Notes under the pieces: model-generated
Database searches by the model: none
Seen by the model: only the letters and a program-made list of their open reading frames with translations
Told to the model about the DNA's origin: nothing
From: Erwinia phyllosphaerae
GTDB lineage: Bacteria; Pseudomonadota; Gammaproteobacteria; Enterobacterales; Enterobacteriaceae
DNA: 35,192 nucleotides
Assembly (NCBI RefSeq): GCF_019132875.1
Contig: NZ_JAHSPF010000019.1
Coordinates: 1-35,192, forward strand
Reading direction: 5' to 3'
Part shown: positions 1 through 9,998 of the stretch, one piece after another
Layout of the letters: each line of letters opens with the position of its first letter
Numbering within the stretch: position 1 is the stretch's first letter
Made by a program: the position numbers and the translations under genes

Positions 1-5
1 GGTTT

Positions 6-128
6 TTTGCATTTGTGCGCCGGGAAACCCGCTTCTCAGGACAGCATTTCGCACTTATGTGTCAGAAAGTCGCTTCTCAGGGCAGTACTCTGCATTTGCG
101 CGTCAGGAAACTCCCTTTATTTACATTT
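6..128. repeat. 41-bp tandem repeat, about three copies
   Basis: Three imperfect units with a 41-nt period start near 6, 47 and 88. They share a TTTGCATTTG-like start, a GTCAGGAAA-like middle and a CGCTTCTCAGG core; the third unit runs down to the stop codon of the M28-like gene. The left boundary is cut by the window, so the true copy number is unknown. No ORF is supported in it. Confidence 0.6.
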
Positions 129-1848
129 CTGCACTGATAAAATCCTGCCTGATGTCGGAGACCGGAATACTTTCCAGTAACTCGCCACTTTGCTGTAGCA
201 AACTTATAGCTCTGTCGCGCTGACGTATAAACTGGGTCGTCATGGTAAGGAACGTGAGCGGAGCTGTATTGTGGCGCCGTTGCCCGCGTAGAATCTGTAG
301 GCCAGCAAAAGCGCCGCCGCGATAACTTCGGTCATAATGAAAATCATCGGTTGAGCTATAGCGAACGCGATGCCATAAAGAGACGGCTCGACAGATAATT
401 TGACCTGTTTCTGGATTTTTATACCTGTCACCGATATCTGCAATTTTCTGCTGCAATCGCCGAATTTCGTCGCCGATCGGCGCAAGATCAAACTGCACAT
501 CCAGTGAAACTTGCAACTGCTTCAGCTCCTGCAACAGTAAGACCAAATAGCCTGACGGATCTACAGGTAGCGCTTCGTCACCGAGTAGCTGCGCCAGCCA
601 GCCGATATGGATCTGGCAATCGCGCCAGAGAATCGCATCATCAACTTTGTCGCGCGTATCATATTCAGTATGCCACCACCATCCACCGCCGCTACCAGGC
701 GACTGGCTGTCAGCAATTTCCGGCTCTTCACGAAAAGCAAAATGCAATGGAATACCACATCCCCAAAAAGAGTGATCGCTTCCCTTTCCCGGAGGGATAA
801 TTCGTCGGGCAGGCTTGCCCGTTATCTGACCGACAATTCGCTGTAAAAAGTCAGGATTTTCTGCGCCACTGGCATTCACAACAACTTCTGTTGCACCCTT
901 ACAGCCGGGAGAATCCACATTGATATGAGCCACGCACTGCTGCTGTAACTCATGACGATAGCGATCGGCATACCAGGTAGATCCTCCGTAGCGGGCATTG
1001 GAGTGGCCCGGCCACCATGCAATGCGTAGTCCGCGCTTTAAAAGAGGTTGATGCTGATGAAAATACGCCGCTACGGCGACACAGAGTGCGTTACCCGTTG
1101 CATTATCGGTTACGCCTTCATGCCAGGAATCGTAATGGCTGGAAAGTAAAACAAACTCATCAAGTTCGCCACGGATAGTAACAACAGGCAGGCTACAGCA
1201 GGCAACATGCTCATTCAGCCTGGTGGAAAGACAGGCTAACACCTCTTGCTGCATATTTATTATTTCCAGTAATTCTCTGCCTTGCTGATGGTTAACAGAA
1301 ATAACGGGAAGAGTGGGGTACAGCGCCATATCGTCGGGTACCGGCGTTCCCCAAACCGGCCCCACCGTTTCTTCGTGCAGGGCTGATTCTGGCGATCCCC
1401 AGATATGCACCAGACCGACAGCCCCCGCCTGGCACAGACGCTGAACGTAATCCTCAAAAGCCTGGTCGGCGATAACGATTTTTCCACGTACCGATGTTTC
1501 CCAGGCTGTCCGCTCCAGGTCGCTAATCGGGTGAAGAGATTGTCGATCGTAAACCAGCGCGCCCGTTACCCCGGCCGGACAGTTTGCCGAAAACGAGCGA
1601 GTTTTTGCTTCTCCCTGCCAGTGTGGAAAGTCAGGCAAAATCAGCGAGCCTGCAAGCGGATCGCTGAGATAAAGCTCACAGGTTTCACGTACCGGAGAGA
1701 GGCCTGTAGCGCTAAGCTGCTGCATAAGGAAATCGACTGCACGTTCGGCACCTTCGCTGCCGGAAAGGCGGTTAAGGTGTTGAAACTGGTCCAGGACCCG
1801 GTTCATCAGAGGAACAAGTTCTGCCTGGATCGGTTCACTTAGCTGCAT
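121..1848 (-). CDS. M28-family metallopeptidase-like protein with PA domain
   Basis: This 575-residue protein has the M28 (aminopeptidase Y/S-like) fold signature with a protease-associated domain at roughly residues 90-190. Visible ligand motifs are HYD (His about 238), TDN (Asp about 248), NVDSPG (Asp about 312) and HTEYDTRDKVD (His about 393). The Glu-Glu pair normally found before the GLxGS turn is replaced by Ser-Asn in GHSNARYGGS, so ordinary aminopeptidase activity is not assured. No signal peptide is visible, so a cytoplasmic location is inferred. The start at 1848 follows a GGGGG purine run; an in-frame ATG at 1884 would add 12 residues. It is the last gene of a three-gene operon with a solute-binding protein and an M20 amidohydrolase, suggesting hydrolysis of an imported peptide or amide. 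Substrate unknown. Confidence 0.8.
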   Translation of the reverse strand: MQLSEPIQAELVPLMNRVLDQFQHLNRLSGSEGAERAVDFLMQQLSATGLSPVRETCELYLSDPLAGSLILPDFPHWQGEAKTRSFSANCPAGVTGALVYDRQSLHPISDLERTAWETSVRGKIVIADQAFEDYVQRLCQAGAVGLVHIWGSPESALHEETVGPVWGTPVPDDMALYPTLPVISVNHQQGRELLEIINMQQEVLACLSTRLNEHVACCSLPVVTIRGELDEFVLLSSHYDSWHEGVTDNATGNALCVAVAAYFHQHQPLLKRGLRIAWWPGHSNARYGGSTWYADRYRHELQQQCVAHINVDSPGCKGATEVVVNASGAENPDFLQRIVGQITGKPARRIIPPGKGSDHSFWGCGIPLHFAFREEPEIADSQSPGSGGGWWWHTEYDTRDKVDDAILWRDCQIHIGWLAQLLGDEALPVDPSGYLVLLLQELKQLQVSLDVQFDLAPIGDEIRRLQQKIADIGDRYKNPETGQIICRAVSLWHRVRYSSTDDFHYDRSYRGGAFAGLQILRGQRRHNTAPLTFLTMTTQFIRQRDRAISLLQQSGELLESIPVSDIRQDFISAEM

Positions 1849-1894
1849 ACAGCCCCCATCTTGTTCGTCGTACCGCCTTCCCATGGCATAAGAT

Positions 1895-2695
1895 TTATTT
1901 CACCGCTTCCTGCGCGCCCGTTCTGGTCACCTTCATTTCAATATCGCCAAAGTAGTGCTGCTTAATCTTCTGCCAGCTACCATCGGCCATAATCTTCGCC
2001 AGCCCTTCATTCAGCAACGCCCGTGTTTTCTCATCCCCTTTACGCACGCCATAGGCTGAACCGATGCTGAATAGCACTTCATCACGCACTTCCGGACCGG
2101 TCAGCGCAAACTCTTTACCTTCTGGCTTTTGTAAAAAGCCAAAGGTAACGGCCACCGACGGGCTAAGCGCACCATCAAGACGACCCGCTGCCAGATCCTG
2201 GTAAATGACGTCCTGATCGGGATAGGTTTTTACGCTAACGCCTTTAGGCGCCCAATATTTATTGGCGTACATCTCCTGGATAGAACCTTGCTGCACAGCG
2301 ATATTTTTGCCCTGCAGAGATTCTACTGTTGGCTGCAAAGCTGAACCTTTACGAGCTACCAGCTGCGAGGGAACGTGATAGATAAAGTTACTGAAATCTA
2401 TCGATTCCTTACGCCGCGTCGTGGCGCCCAGCGGTGAGATGAAATCGACCTTTTTGGCCATTAAAGACGGGATTTCGGCATCAAAGCTGCTAACAACATA
2501 AACACATTTCACCGCTACGGCTTTGCAAACGGCATTAGTGATATCCACTTCAAAGCCCGTGGGCGTGCCGTTAACATCGCGGTACTGGAAAGGCGGATAG
2601 CTCAAATCCGCCCCCACTCGCAGGGTTTCGCCTGCTGCCAGCGCCGAAGAACAACACAGGGCCAGCGTCGCCAGCGTCAAAATCGAAGTTTTCAT
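1895..2695 (-). CDS. Periplasmic amino-acid-type solute-binding protein (PF00497)
   Basis: The 266-residue protein is a family 3 extracellular solute-binding protein of the lysine/arginine/ornithine/cystine type. It begins with a clear Sec signal peptide (MKTS, hydrophobic core, SALAA cleavage site), followed by LRVGADLSYPPFQYRD and GFEVDITNAVC, the standard start of lobe 1. Its ATG overlaps the stop of the upstream M20 gene in a TAATG arrangement, so translation is probably coupled. No permease or ATPase gene lies next to it, so it must use a transporter encoded elsewhere, or act as a sensor or scavenger. Ligand specificity cannot be read from the sequence; the hydrolase neighbours suggest an amino-acid conjugate or short peptide. 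Confidence 0.85.
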   Translation of the reverse strand: MKTSILTLATLALCCSSALAAGETLRVGADLSYPPFQYRDVNGTPTGFEVDITNAVCKAVAVKCVYVVSSFDAEIPSLMAKKVDFISPLGATTRRKESIDFSNFIYHVPSQLVARKGSALQPTVESLQGKNIAVQQGSIQEMYANKYWAPKGVSVKTYPDQDVIYQDLAAGRLDGALSPSVAVTFGFLQKPEGKEFALTGPEVRDEVLFSIGSAYGVRKGDEKTRALLNEGLAKIMADGSWQKIKQHYFGDIEMKVTRTGAQEAVK

Positions 2696-3900
2696 TATTT
2701 TTCTCCTGCCCGTACCGTTTGTGATTGCCACTCGATAAATTCATTTCTGACGGCTATTAGCTGAGCCTCATCGTGGCATAAATCGTAAGCCGTCATGGCC
2801 AGCGCCTTTGCGGCGGTCAGCATAGCGTCCAGGCCTGCTGGCGAACCTGCCGCAGCAGCGAACTCTGGCGTATGCGGCGTAACGTCGCCGATGCGCAAAT
2901 AGGGATGAATAGCCGCCGTCACCTGACTGACATTGCCAATATCGGATGAGCCGACGCCACCGCTTTGCGGTATAGCGTGGTTTTCCTCACCCAGCATCGC
3001 CAGATTGCGGGTAAAGCTGGCCGCCAGAGCCAGATTATTGTTGCGCTCGGCGTAGATCAGGCCTTCTTCGATTTCCACTCGGGCGCCGGTCATCTCCGCT
3101 GCACTTTTTACCGCAGCGTAAACCTTGCGGCGTACCTCGCTCAGGCCGCCCACGGTAGCCGCGCGCAGGATAAATTTAGCTTCTGCATAGGCGGGAACGA
3201 TGTTAGCGGCGCTGCCGCCGTTGGTGATTACGCCATGTACGCGCACATCATCGGTAAAAAACTGACGCAGGGCGTTAATGCCGTTAAAGGTATGGATAAC
3301 CGCATCCAGCGCGCTGATCCCCAGCTGAGGTGCGGATGCAGCATGAGAAGCTTTACCGTAAAATTTAAACGTTGAATCGTGGCAGGCCAGAGCGCCGCGC
3401 ACGACCATATTTTTCTCTCGTGGGTGAAACATCATTACGGCGTCCGTATCCTTAAAAACGCCTTTTTCTACCATGATGATTTTACCGCCGCCGTCTTCCT
3501 CTGCTGGCGTCCCGATGACCTCAATACAGCCATTAAAGTCCAGCTCTGCCGCTTTTAAAGCCAGCGCAGCCGCCACCGAGGCGCTGCCAATCAGATTGTG
3601 ACCACAGGCGTGGCCCAGATCTGGCAGTGCATCATACTCGGCTAAAAAGGCGATGGTCGGGCCGCCCTGACCCGTTCGCCAGCTGGCGCGAAAGGCCGTT
3701 TCCAGTCCTGCCGTACCTGTTTCAATGGTAAATCCTGCTTCACGCAGTGGTGCGATCAGTGCCGCAGCCGAACGGTGTTCCTCAAAGCTGAGTTCCGGGT
3801 GTTGATGCAGATCCAGCGCCAGCGCTCGTATTGCTGGCGCAATAGTGTCGACGGCATAAATAATTTTATCTTTCTGCGCGTTTTTGGTGCATACAGGCAT
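2695..3900 (-). CDS. M20D-family amidohydrolase (AbgB / N-acyl-amino-acid hydrolase type)
   Basis: The 401-residue protein carries the M20D metal-site motifs: HPELSFEE near the N-terminus, DLGHACGHN (Cys about 99, His about 101), the GTPAEEDGGGK loop with the catalytic and ligand glutamates (134-135), MMFHP (His about 159) and a C-terminal HTPEF (His about 343). Family members cleave amide bonds of p-aminobenzoyl-glutamate, N-acyl amino acids or indole-acetyl amino acids; which one applies here is unknown. It is first in the operon with the solute-binding protein (1-nt overlap) and the M28-like gene, and is divergent from a LysR gene that probably controls it. The N-terminus lacks a signal peptide, so it is probably cytosolic. 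Confidence 0.85.
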   Translation of the reverse strand: MPVCTKNAQKDKIIYAVDTIAPAIRALALDLHQHPELSFEEHRSAAALIAPLREAGFTIETGTAGLETAFRASWRTGQGGPTIAFLAEYDALPDLGHACGHNLIGSASVAAALALKAAELDFNGCIEVIGTPAEEDGGGKIIMVEKGVFKDTDAVMMFHPREKNMVVRGALACHDSTFKFYGKASHAASAPQLGISALDAVIHTFNGINALRQFFTDDVRVHGVITNGGSAANIVPAYAEAKFILRAATVGGLSEVRRKVYAAVKSAAEMTGARVEIEEGLIYAERNNNLALAASFTRNLAMLGEENHAIPQSGGVGSSDIGNVSQVTAAIHPYLRIGDVTPHTPEFAAAAGSPAGLDAMLTAAKALAMTAYDLCHDEAQLIAVRNEFIEWQSQTVRAGEK

Positions 3901-3970
3901 GATTTTTCCCTGATCCGGTGCAGTTAATTTCTGTGAAATTAATACGTTAACCAGATATAGGCTTTTTCCT

Positions 3971-3989
3971 GCTCAATTCCCAATTGAGC
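3971..3989. promoter_or_regulatory. Candidate LysR-type operator (perfect inverted repeat)
   Basis: GCTCAATT-CCC-AATTGAGC is a perfect 8-bp inverted repeat with a 3-nt centre, in the 162-bp gap between the divergent M20 operon and the LysR gene. LysR regulators usually bind such dyads between divergent genes. Assigning it as the operator is inference from position and symmetry. Confidence 0.55.
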
Positions 3990-4062
3990 TTTTTTATGGC
4001 TTGCACCGCCTGAGCAAAAAATATTTTATGGTAGTACGATTTCTGGCGATGCAGAGGGCGCG

Positions 4063-4914
4063 ATGAACGAAAAAGACTGGTTAATCATCCGGACCGTATG
4101 GCAGTACAAAAACATTACTCGCGCAGCGGAGCAGCTTTTTACTTCACAGCCCGCCCTGAGCTACAGGCTAAAGCAGATTGAGCGCAAACTGTCTGTGCAG
4201 CTATTTGAAGAAAACGGGCGTGGCCTGGCATTTTCCGCTCAGGGTCGCTACCTGGCGCAGCATGCTGAAACCGTGCTTGCTGAGCTACAGCTGCTCAAAA
4301 CGACGCTACAAAACCTGAACGGCCCGCAGCAGGGAGAATTACGTATTGGCGTCTCCAGTAACTTTGCCGCCTATTGCCTGCCCGATTTACTGCATCAGTT
4401 TAGCCAGCAGCATCCCGGGATCAGCGTCAGGCTGGTCAGCGGCCTTAGCGAAGAAATGTATATCAGGCTACAGCGTGGCGATGTGCATCTGGCGCTGGTT
4501 AAGGATGACTACGGCTGGAAAGAGGGGAAACGGCTGGTGAATGAAGATAACTATTACCTGATCAGCCGCCAGCCACTGGATTTAGCGCAGTTGCCGCATC
4601 TGCCGCAAATTAAAATTAATCATGGTGGCCATATTACGCGCCTGATTGAAAGGTGGTGGAATGCCAGCTATTCCACCGCGCCGCATATAACCATGAACGT
4701 AGACAAGCTGGAAGTCTGCCTGGCGATGGTGGAGCGGGGAATGGGCTACGCAATTGTCTCCAGCTATCAGCCGCTGGCGGAGTCGTTGTTTCGCGTGCCG
4801 CTTTTCGTGGGCGATGAACCGGTAAAGAGCCGGACGTGGCTGCTGTACCGCCATGCCAGCGCGGACGCAGCCGTGACGCTGCCTTTTGTCGAGCTATTTA
4901 GCGAGTACAGATGA
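4063..4914 (+). CDS. LysR-family transcriptional regulator
   Basis: The 283-residue protein has the standard LysR plan. An N-terminal winged helix-turn-helix (about residues 1-60, with NITRAAEQLFTSQPALSY as the recognition region and LSVQLFEENGRGL as the wing) is followed by a substrate-binding domain starting at GELRIGVSSNFAAYCLPDLL. It is divergent from the M20/solute-binding/M28 operon, with a palindrome between them, so it most likely senses that pathway's substrate and controls the operon. Its direct target and inducer are inferred. The ATG at 4063 opens the typical LysR N-terminus. Confidence 0.9.
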   Translation: MNEKDWLIIRTVWQYKNITRAAEQLFTSQPALSYRLKQIERKLSVQLFEENGRGLAFSAQGRYLAQHAETVLAELQLLKTTLQNLNGPQQGELRIGVSSNFAAYCLPDLLHQFSQQHPGISVRLVSGLSEEMYIRLQRGDVHLALVKDDYGWKEGKRLVNEDNYYLISRQPLDLAQLPHLPQIKINHGGHITRLIERWWNASYSTAPHITMNVDKLEVCLAMVERGMGYAIVSSYQPLAESLFRVPLFVGDEPVKSRTWLLYRHASADAAVTLPFVELFSEYR

Positions 4915-4940
4915 AACATTTTCAACTACTGCATGAGCTC

Positions 4941-4969
4941 TCGACATTTACCGGGCAACCCGCTATCTT
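4941..4969 (+). promoter_or_regulatory. Candidate metA promoter
   Basis: TCGACA at 4941-4946 and TATCTT at 4964-4969 are separated by 17 bp and lie directly upstream of the tandem met boxes, so MetJ bound there would block clearance. The hexamers are only partial matches to the sigma-70 consensus. Confidence 0.45.
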
Positions 4970-4970
4970 T

Positions 4971-4994
4971 GGCTATCTGGATGTCTAAACGTAT
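4971..4994 (+). promoter_or_regulatory. MetJ operator, three tandem met boxes
   Basis: Three adjacent 8-mers, GGCTATCT, GGATGTCT and AAACGTAT, resemble the met box AGACGTCT. They sit 26 bp before the metA start, and I recall a closely similar arrangement upstream of E. coli metA. MetJ with S-adenosylmethionine binds arrays of two or more such boxes cooperatively. Confidence 0.75.
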
Positions 4995-5019
4995 AAATGG
5001 TTAGTTGAGGAAACAGGCT

Positions 5020-5949
5020 ATGCCGATTAGGGTACCCGATGAATTACCAGCCGTGAATTTTCTGCGCAACGAAAATGTCTTTGTTATGACCTCTTCGCGT
5101 GCCAGCAATCAGGAAATCCGTCCGTTAAAAGTGCTGGTTTTGAATCTGATGCCAAAGAAGATCGAGACGGAAAACCAGTTTTTGCGTCTGCTTTCCAATT
5201 CGCCGTTGCAGATTGATATTCAGCTGCTGCGTATCGACAGCCGTGAATCGCGCAATACCCCGATGGAACATCTGAATAACTTCTACTGTAATTTTGAGGA
5301 TATTCAGAACAATAACTATGATGGCCTTATCGTCACCGGCGCGCCGCTGGGGCTGGTCGATTTTGATGACGTGGCCTACTGGCCGCAGATCCAGCGCGTG
5401 CTGCACTGGGCAAAAGAGCACGTTACCTCCACGCTTTTCGTTTGCTGGGCCGTGCAGGCTGCGCTGAATATTCTTTATGGTATCCCTAAGCAGACGCGCG
5501 AAAAGAAACTGTCGGGCGTTTATGACCACCGTATACTGCATCCGCACGCGCTATTAACCCGCGGCTTTGATGATACTTTCCTGGCACCGCATTCTCGCTA
5601 TGCAGATTTCCCGACGCATCTGCTGCGCGACTATACGGATCTGGAAATCTTTGCCGAATCTGAAGAAACGGGCGCCTACCTGTTTGCCAGCAAAGATAAG
5701 CGGCTGGCGTTTGTCACGGGTCATCCGGAATATGATGCGTTAACGCTGTCTGGCGAATACCACCGCGATTACGAAGCCGGATTAAATCCGGAAGTACCCT
5801 ATAACTATTTCCCGCAGGACAATCCGGAGCTGCCGCCGCGTGCCAGCTGGCGCAGCCACGGCAACCTACTGTTTTCTAACTGGCTGAATTACTACGTCTA
5901 CCAGATTACGCCGTTCGATTTGCGCCATATGAATCCTACGCTGGAATAG
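5020..5949 (+). CDS. metA: Homoserine O-succinyltransferase
   Basis: MetA catalyses the first committed step of methionine synthesis, acylating homoserine with succinyl-CoA in the cytosol. The 309-residue protein is collinear with E. coli Met[17 protein letters not shown] start, catalytic cysteine in [11 protein letters not shown] (about 142), and the His/Glu pair in GHPEYDA (about 235 and 237). A TTG five codons upstream keeps the frame open, but ATG 5020 follows a TTGAGGA ribosome site and matches the family start. MetJ boxes lie just upstream and a hairpin terminator just downstream. In E. coli the next genes are aceBAK; here the next gene is metH, placing two methionine genes together. 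Confidence 0.97.
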   Translation: MPIRVPDELPAVNFLRNENVFVMTSSRASNQEIRPLKVLVLNLMPKKIETENQFLRLLSNSPLQIDIQLLRIDSRESRNTPMEHLNNFYCNFEDIQNNNYDGLIVTGAPLGLVDFDDVAYWPQIQRVLHWAKEHVTSTLFVCWAVQAALNILYGIPKQTREKKLSGVYDHRILHPHALLTRGFDDTFLAPHSRYADFPTHLLRDYTDLEIFAESEETGAYLFASKDKRLAFVTGHPEYDALTLSGEYHRDYEAGLNPEVPYNYFPQDNPELPPRASWRSHGNLLFSNWLNYYVYQITPFDLRHMNPTLE

Positions 5950-5958
5950 CAGAAAGGG

Positions 5959-5987
5959 GGCCAGCTACTACGCTGGCCTTTTTATTT
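5959..5987 (+). terminator. Rho-independent terminator after metA
   Basis: GGCCAGC, loop TACTAC plus one base, GCTGGCC, followed by TTTTTATTT. It starts 10 nt after the metA stop codon. Confidence 0.85.
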
Positions 5988-6154
5988 CCTCGCAATGCTT
6001 CGCAGATAGAGCTTCACGGATATTCCATAAAATTAAGCGTTAACGGCGTTATCAATATCACTCTCTCCGGAGAATATTGCCCGCTTTGACCTGCTCAAAA
6101 ATTATGCCAGTATGAAACGCAGACATCATACCGCTAAGTGACAAAGAGGCCGGA

Positions 6155-9100
6155 GTGAGTAACAGAACGCAAGCGCTGCATCAGCAGCTGGCACAGCGCA
6201 TCATGGTGCTGGATGGCGGCATGGGCACAATGATCCAAAGCTATCGGCTGAGCGAAGAAGATTTTCGCGGCGCACGGTTTGCTGACTGGCAAAGCGACCT
6301 GAAGGGCAACAACGATCTGCTGGTGCTGACGCGGCCCGATGTCATAGGTGAAATTCATCACGCCTATCTCCAGGCGGGCGCGGACATTCTGGAAACGAAC
6401 ACTTTTAACGCCACCCCTGTCGCAATGGCCGATTACCAGATGGAATCGCTGTCGGCAGAAATTAACTACGCGGCGGCGAAGCTGGCGCGCGAGTGTGCCG
6501 ACGCGTGGACGGCGCGAACGCCGGACAAACCGCGCTATGTCGCCGGTGTGTTAGGGCCAACTAACCGTACCTGTTCTATCTCCCCGGACGTTAACGATCC
6601 CGCTTTCCGCAACGTCACTTTTAATCAGCTGGTGGAAGCCTATCGGGGATCCACGCGCGCGCTGATGGCGGGCGGTGTCGACATTATTATGATCGAGACG
6701 GTTTTCGACACGCTGAATGCCAAAGCGGCTATCTTCGCCGTACAGAGCGAGTTCGACGCGCAGGGCATCACGCTGCCGCTGATGATATCCGGCACCATTA
6801 CCGACGCATCTGGCCGCACGCTTTCCGGCCAGACCACGGAAGCTTTCTATCACTCGCTGCGTCACGCCCGGCCGCTATCGTTTGGCCTTAACTGCGCGCT
6901 GGGGCCGGACGAGCTGCGTCAGTATGTCGCTGAGCTGTCGCGTATTGCGGAAAGCTACGTTACCGCACATCCCAATGCGGGCCTGCCGAATGCCTTTGGC
7001 GAATACGATCTGGATGCGCAAATCATGGCGGAACAGATTGGCGAATGGGCACGGTCCGGCTTCCTGAATATCGTTGGCGGCTGCTGCGGCACCACGCCGG
7101 CACATATTGCTGCGATGGCCGCTGCGGTCGAAGGGGTCGCGCCACGTCCGCTGCCAGACTTGCCCGTTGCCTGTCGGCTCGCAGGCCTGGAGCCGTTAAC
7201 CATCCGCCCGGAAACGCTGTTCGTCAACGTGGGCGAGAGAACCAACGTCACCGGTTCGGCAAAATTCAAGCGGCTGATTAAAGAAGAAAAATATCACGAA
7301 GCGCTGGAAGTGGCGCTGCAGCAGGTGCAAAGCGGCGCGCAGATCATCGATATCAATATGGATGAAGGCATGCTGGATGCCGAAGCGGCGATGGTGCGCT
7401 TCCTCAACCTGATTGCTGGCGAGCCGGATATCGCTCGCGTGCCGGTGATGATCGACTCTTCCAAATGGGAGGTTATTGAAAAGGGTCTGCAATGCATTCA
7501 AGGCAAAGGCATTGTTAACTCCGTTTCCATGAAGGAAGGCGTCGAAACTTTTATCCACCACGCCCGCCTGGTGCGTCGCTATGGTGCCGCAATGGTGGTC
7601 ATGGCGTTTGACGAAGCTGGTCAGGCGGACACGCGCGAACGCAAAATCGAAATCTGCCGCCGCGCGTATAAAATTCTGACCGAAGAGGTGGGTTTCCCGC
7701 CGGAAGATATTATTTTCGACCCCAATATTTTTGCCGTTGCCACCGGTATTGAAGAGCACAACAACTATGCAATGGACTTTATCGGTGCCTGTGAGGATAT
7801 CAAGCGCGAGCTGCCGCATGCGTTGATTTCGGGCGGCGTCTCCAACGTTTCATTCTCTTTTCGCGGTAACGATCCGGTACGGGAAGCTATCCACGCGGTG
7901 TTTCTTTACTACGCCATTCGCAACGGCATGGATATGGGGATAGTTAACGCTGGCCAGCTGGCTATCTATGACGATCTGGCGCCTGAACTGCGCGATGCGG
8001 TAGAGGACGTGGTGCTGAACCGTCGTGAAGACGGTACGGAGCGGCTGCTAAACCTTGCGGAAAAATATCGCGGTAGCAAAGCGGATGACGAAAACAAACC
8101 GCAGGCGGAATGGCGGAGTTGGGAAGTAGAAAAGCGGCTGGAATATTCGCTGGTCAAAGGTATTACCGAATTTATCGAAGAGGACACCGAAGCGGCGCGG
8201 CAGAACGCCAGCCGCCCGATAGAGGTCATCGAGGGGCCGCTGATGGCGGGCATGAACGTCGTGGGCGACCTGTTTGGCGAAGGCAAAATGTTCCTGCCGC
8301 AGGTTGTTAAATCCGCACGCGTAATGAAGCAGGCGGTGGCTTACCTGGAGCCTTATATTGAGGCGAGCAAAGAGAAGGGCAGCACTAACGGGAAAATCGT
8401 GCTGGCGACGGTAAAAGGTGATGTGCATGACATTGGTAAAAACATCGTTGGCGTCGTGCTGCAATGCAATAACTATGAAATTATCGATCTTGGCGTGATG
8501 GTGCCCGGCGATAAAATTCTGAAAACTGCCAGAGAGCACAACGCGGATATGATCGGCCTTTCCGGACTGATTACGCCGTCGCTGGATGAGATGGTCAACG
8601 TCGCCAGAGAGATGGAGCGGCAGGGTTTCACGCTGCCGCTGCTGATAGGCGGGGCCACTACTTCAAAAGCCCATACGGCAGTGAAAATCGAGCAAAACTA
8701 CAGCGGCCCGACGGTGTATGTGCAGAACGCCTCACGAACAGTCGGCGTGGTTTCAGCGCTGCTGTCTGCTACTCAACGTGCTGATTTTATTGCCCGCACG
8801 CGTAAAGAGTATGAAACGGTGCGCATTCAGCACGCACGTAAAAAACCGCGAACGCCGCCGGTATCGCTGGCGGTAGCCAGAGCCAACGAGCTGGCGCTGG
8901 ACTGGGAGAATTATGCGCCGCCCGTACCCCACCGGCTGGGTGTAAGCGAAGTAAGTGCTAACATAGAAACGCTGCGCCACTATATCGACTGGACGCCGTT
9001 CTTTATGACCTGGTCGTTAGCCGGTAAATATCCGCGCATTTTGACAGATGAAATCGTTGGTAAAGAGGCGACGCGGCTGCTTGCCGATGCCAACGCCATG

Positions 9101-9835
9101 CTGGATGAGCTAAGCGCGAAGCAGGCGCTTACTCCGCGTGGCGTGGTCGGTATTTTCCCGGCCAATCGCGTCGGCGATGATATCGTTATTTATCGGGACG
9201 AGTCGCGCAAGGATGTTATGCAAGTAAGCCATCACTTACGTCAGCAAACCGAGAAAACGGACTTTGCTAACTATTGTCTGGCCGACTTTATCGCTCCCGC
9301 TTCCAGCCACAAAGCGGACTATCTGGGGGCCTTTGCCGTGACCGGTGGCCTGGAAGAAGACTCGCTGGCCGAAGCTTTCGCTATGGCGCACGATGATTAC
9401 AACAAAATCATGGTGAAGGCGCTGGCCGATCGCCTGGCGGAAGGCTTTGCGGAATATCTGCATGAGCGCGTGCGCAAGGTGATTTGGGGCTTTGCGCCCA
9501 CGGAAAACCTGAGCAATGAAGAGCTAATTCGGGAAAACTATCAGGGGATCCGCCCGGCGCCCGGCTATCCGGCCTGTCCCGAACATACGGAAAAAGCCGC
9601 CATCTGGCAGCTGCTGGAAGTGGAAAAGCACACCGGCATGAAGCTGACCGAATCTTTTGCCATGTGGCCTGGCGCGTCGGTCGCCGGCTGGTACTTCAGC
9701 CATCCGCAAAGTAAATATTTTGCCGTTGCCCAGCTTCAGCGCGATCAGATTGAAGACTACGCCAGGCGCAAAGGCATGTCGGTGAGCGAAGTTGAGCGCT
9801 GGCTGGCTCCGAATCTTGGCTATGACGCAGACTAA
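6155..9835 (+). CDS. metH: Cobalamin-dependent methionine synthase
   Basis: MetH transfers the methyl group of 5-methyltetrahydrofolate to homocysteine through bound cobalamin. At 1226 residues it has all four modules. The homocysteine domain (about 1-330) has zinc ligands in FGLNCALG and GGCCGTTP. The pterin domain (about 350-620) includes [12 protein letters not shown]. The cap and cobalamin domain (about 650-890) has the lower-ligand motif DVHDIGKN (His near 757). The C-terminal activation domain ends in [15 protein letters not shown]. The start is GTG at 6155, matching the family N-terminus. About 200 bp separate it from metA; I see no clear MetR site there. A candidate TTGACC box lies at 6086. 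Confidence 0.97.
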   Translation: MSNRTQALHQQLAQRIMVLDGGMGTMIQSYRLSEEDFRGARFADWQSDLKGNNDLLVLTRPDVIGEIHHAYLQAGADILETNTFNATPVAMADYQMESLSAEINYAAAKLARECADAWTARTPDKPRYVAGVLGPTNRTCSISPDVNDPAFRNVTFNQLVEAYRGSTRALMAGGVDIIMIETVFDTLNAKAAIFAVQSEFDAQGITLPLMISGTITDASGRTLSGQTTEAFYHSLRHARPLSFGLNCALGPDELRQYVAELSRIAESYVTAHPNAGLPNAFGEYDLDAQIMAEQIGEWARSGFLNIVGGCCGTTPAHIAAMAAAVEGVAPRPLPDLPVACRLAGLEPLTIRPETLFVNVGERTNVTGSAKFKRLIKEEKYHEALEVALQQVQSGAQIIDINMDEGMLDAEAAMVRFLNLIAGEPDIARVPVMIDSSKWEVIEKGLQCIQGKGIVNSVSMKEGVETFIHHARLVRRYGAAMVVMAFDEAGQADTRERKIEICRRAYKILTEEVGFPPEDIIFDPNIFAVATGIEEHNNYAMDFIGACEDIKRELPHALISGGVSNVSFSFRGNDPVREAIHAVFLYYAIRNGMDMGIVNAGQLAIYDDLAPELRDAVEDVVLNRREDGTERLLNLAEKYRGSKADDENKPQAEWRSWEVEKRLEYSLVKGITEFIEEDTEAARQNASRPIEVIEGPLMAGMNVVGDLFGEGKMFLPQVVKSARVMKQAVAYLEPYIEASKEKGSTNGKIVLATVKGDVHDIGKNIVGVVLQCNNYEIIDLGVMVPGDKILKTAREHNADMIGLSGLITPSLDEMVNVAREMERQGFTLPLLIGGATTSKAHTAVKIEQNYSGPTVYVQNASRTVGVVSALLSATQRADFIARTRKEYETVRIQHARKKPRTPPVSLAVARANELALDWENYAPPVPHRLGVSEVSANIETLRHYIDWTPFFMTWSLAGKYPRILTDEIVGKEATRLLADANAMLDELSAKQALTPRGVVGIFPANRVGDDIVIYRDESRKDVMQVSHHLRQQTEKTDFANYCLADFIAPASSHKADYLGAFAVTGGLEEDSLAEAFAMAHDDYNKIMVKALADRLAEGFAEYLHERVRKVIWGFAPTENLSNEELIRENYQGIRPAPGYPACPEHTEKAAIWQLLEVEKHTGMKLTESFAMWPGASVAGWYFSHPQSKYFAVAQLQRDQIEDYARRKGMSVSEVERWLAPNLGYDAD

Positions 9836-9849
9836 GTCTTCATCGGGAG

Positions 9850-9877
9850 GGGCGGAAAGAACCGCCCTGCCTTTCTC
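9850..9877 (+). terminator. Probable terminator after metH
   Basis: GGGCGG, loop AAAGAA, CCGCCC, then a broken T-rich tail (TGCCTTTCTCC). It lies about 15 nt past the metH stop. The weak U-tract lowers certainty. Confidence 0.55.
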
Positions 9878-9998
9878 CTTCTCTTCGCTTTCTACGAGAG
9901 CAACCGACGCCGCCGCTTCACGGCCTGTCCATTCTGGCTTTTAATATCACGCTGATAACGAAGCTTTTTCGATAAAGCGGCTAAACTGAGATGGTCAT

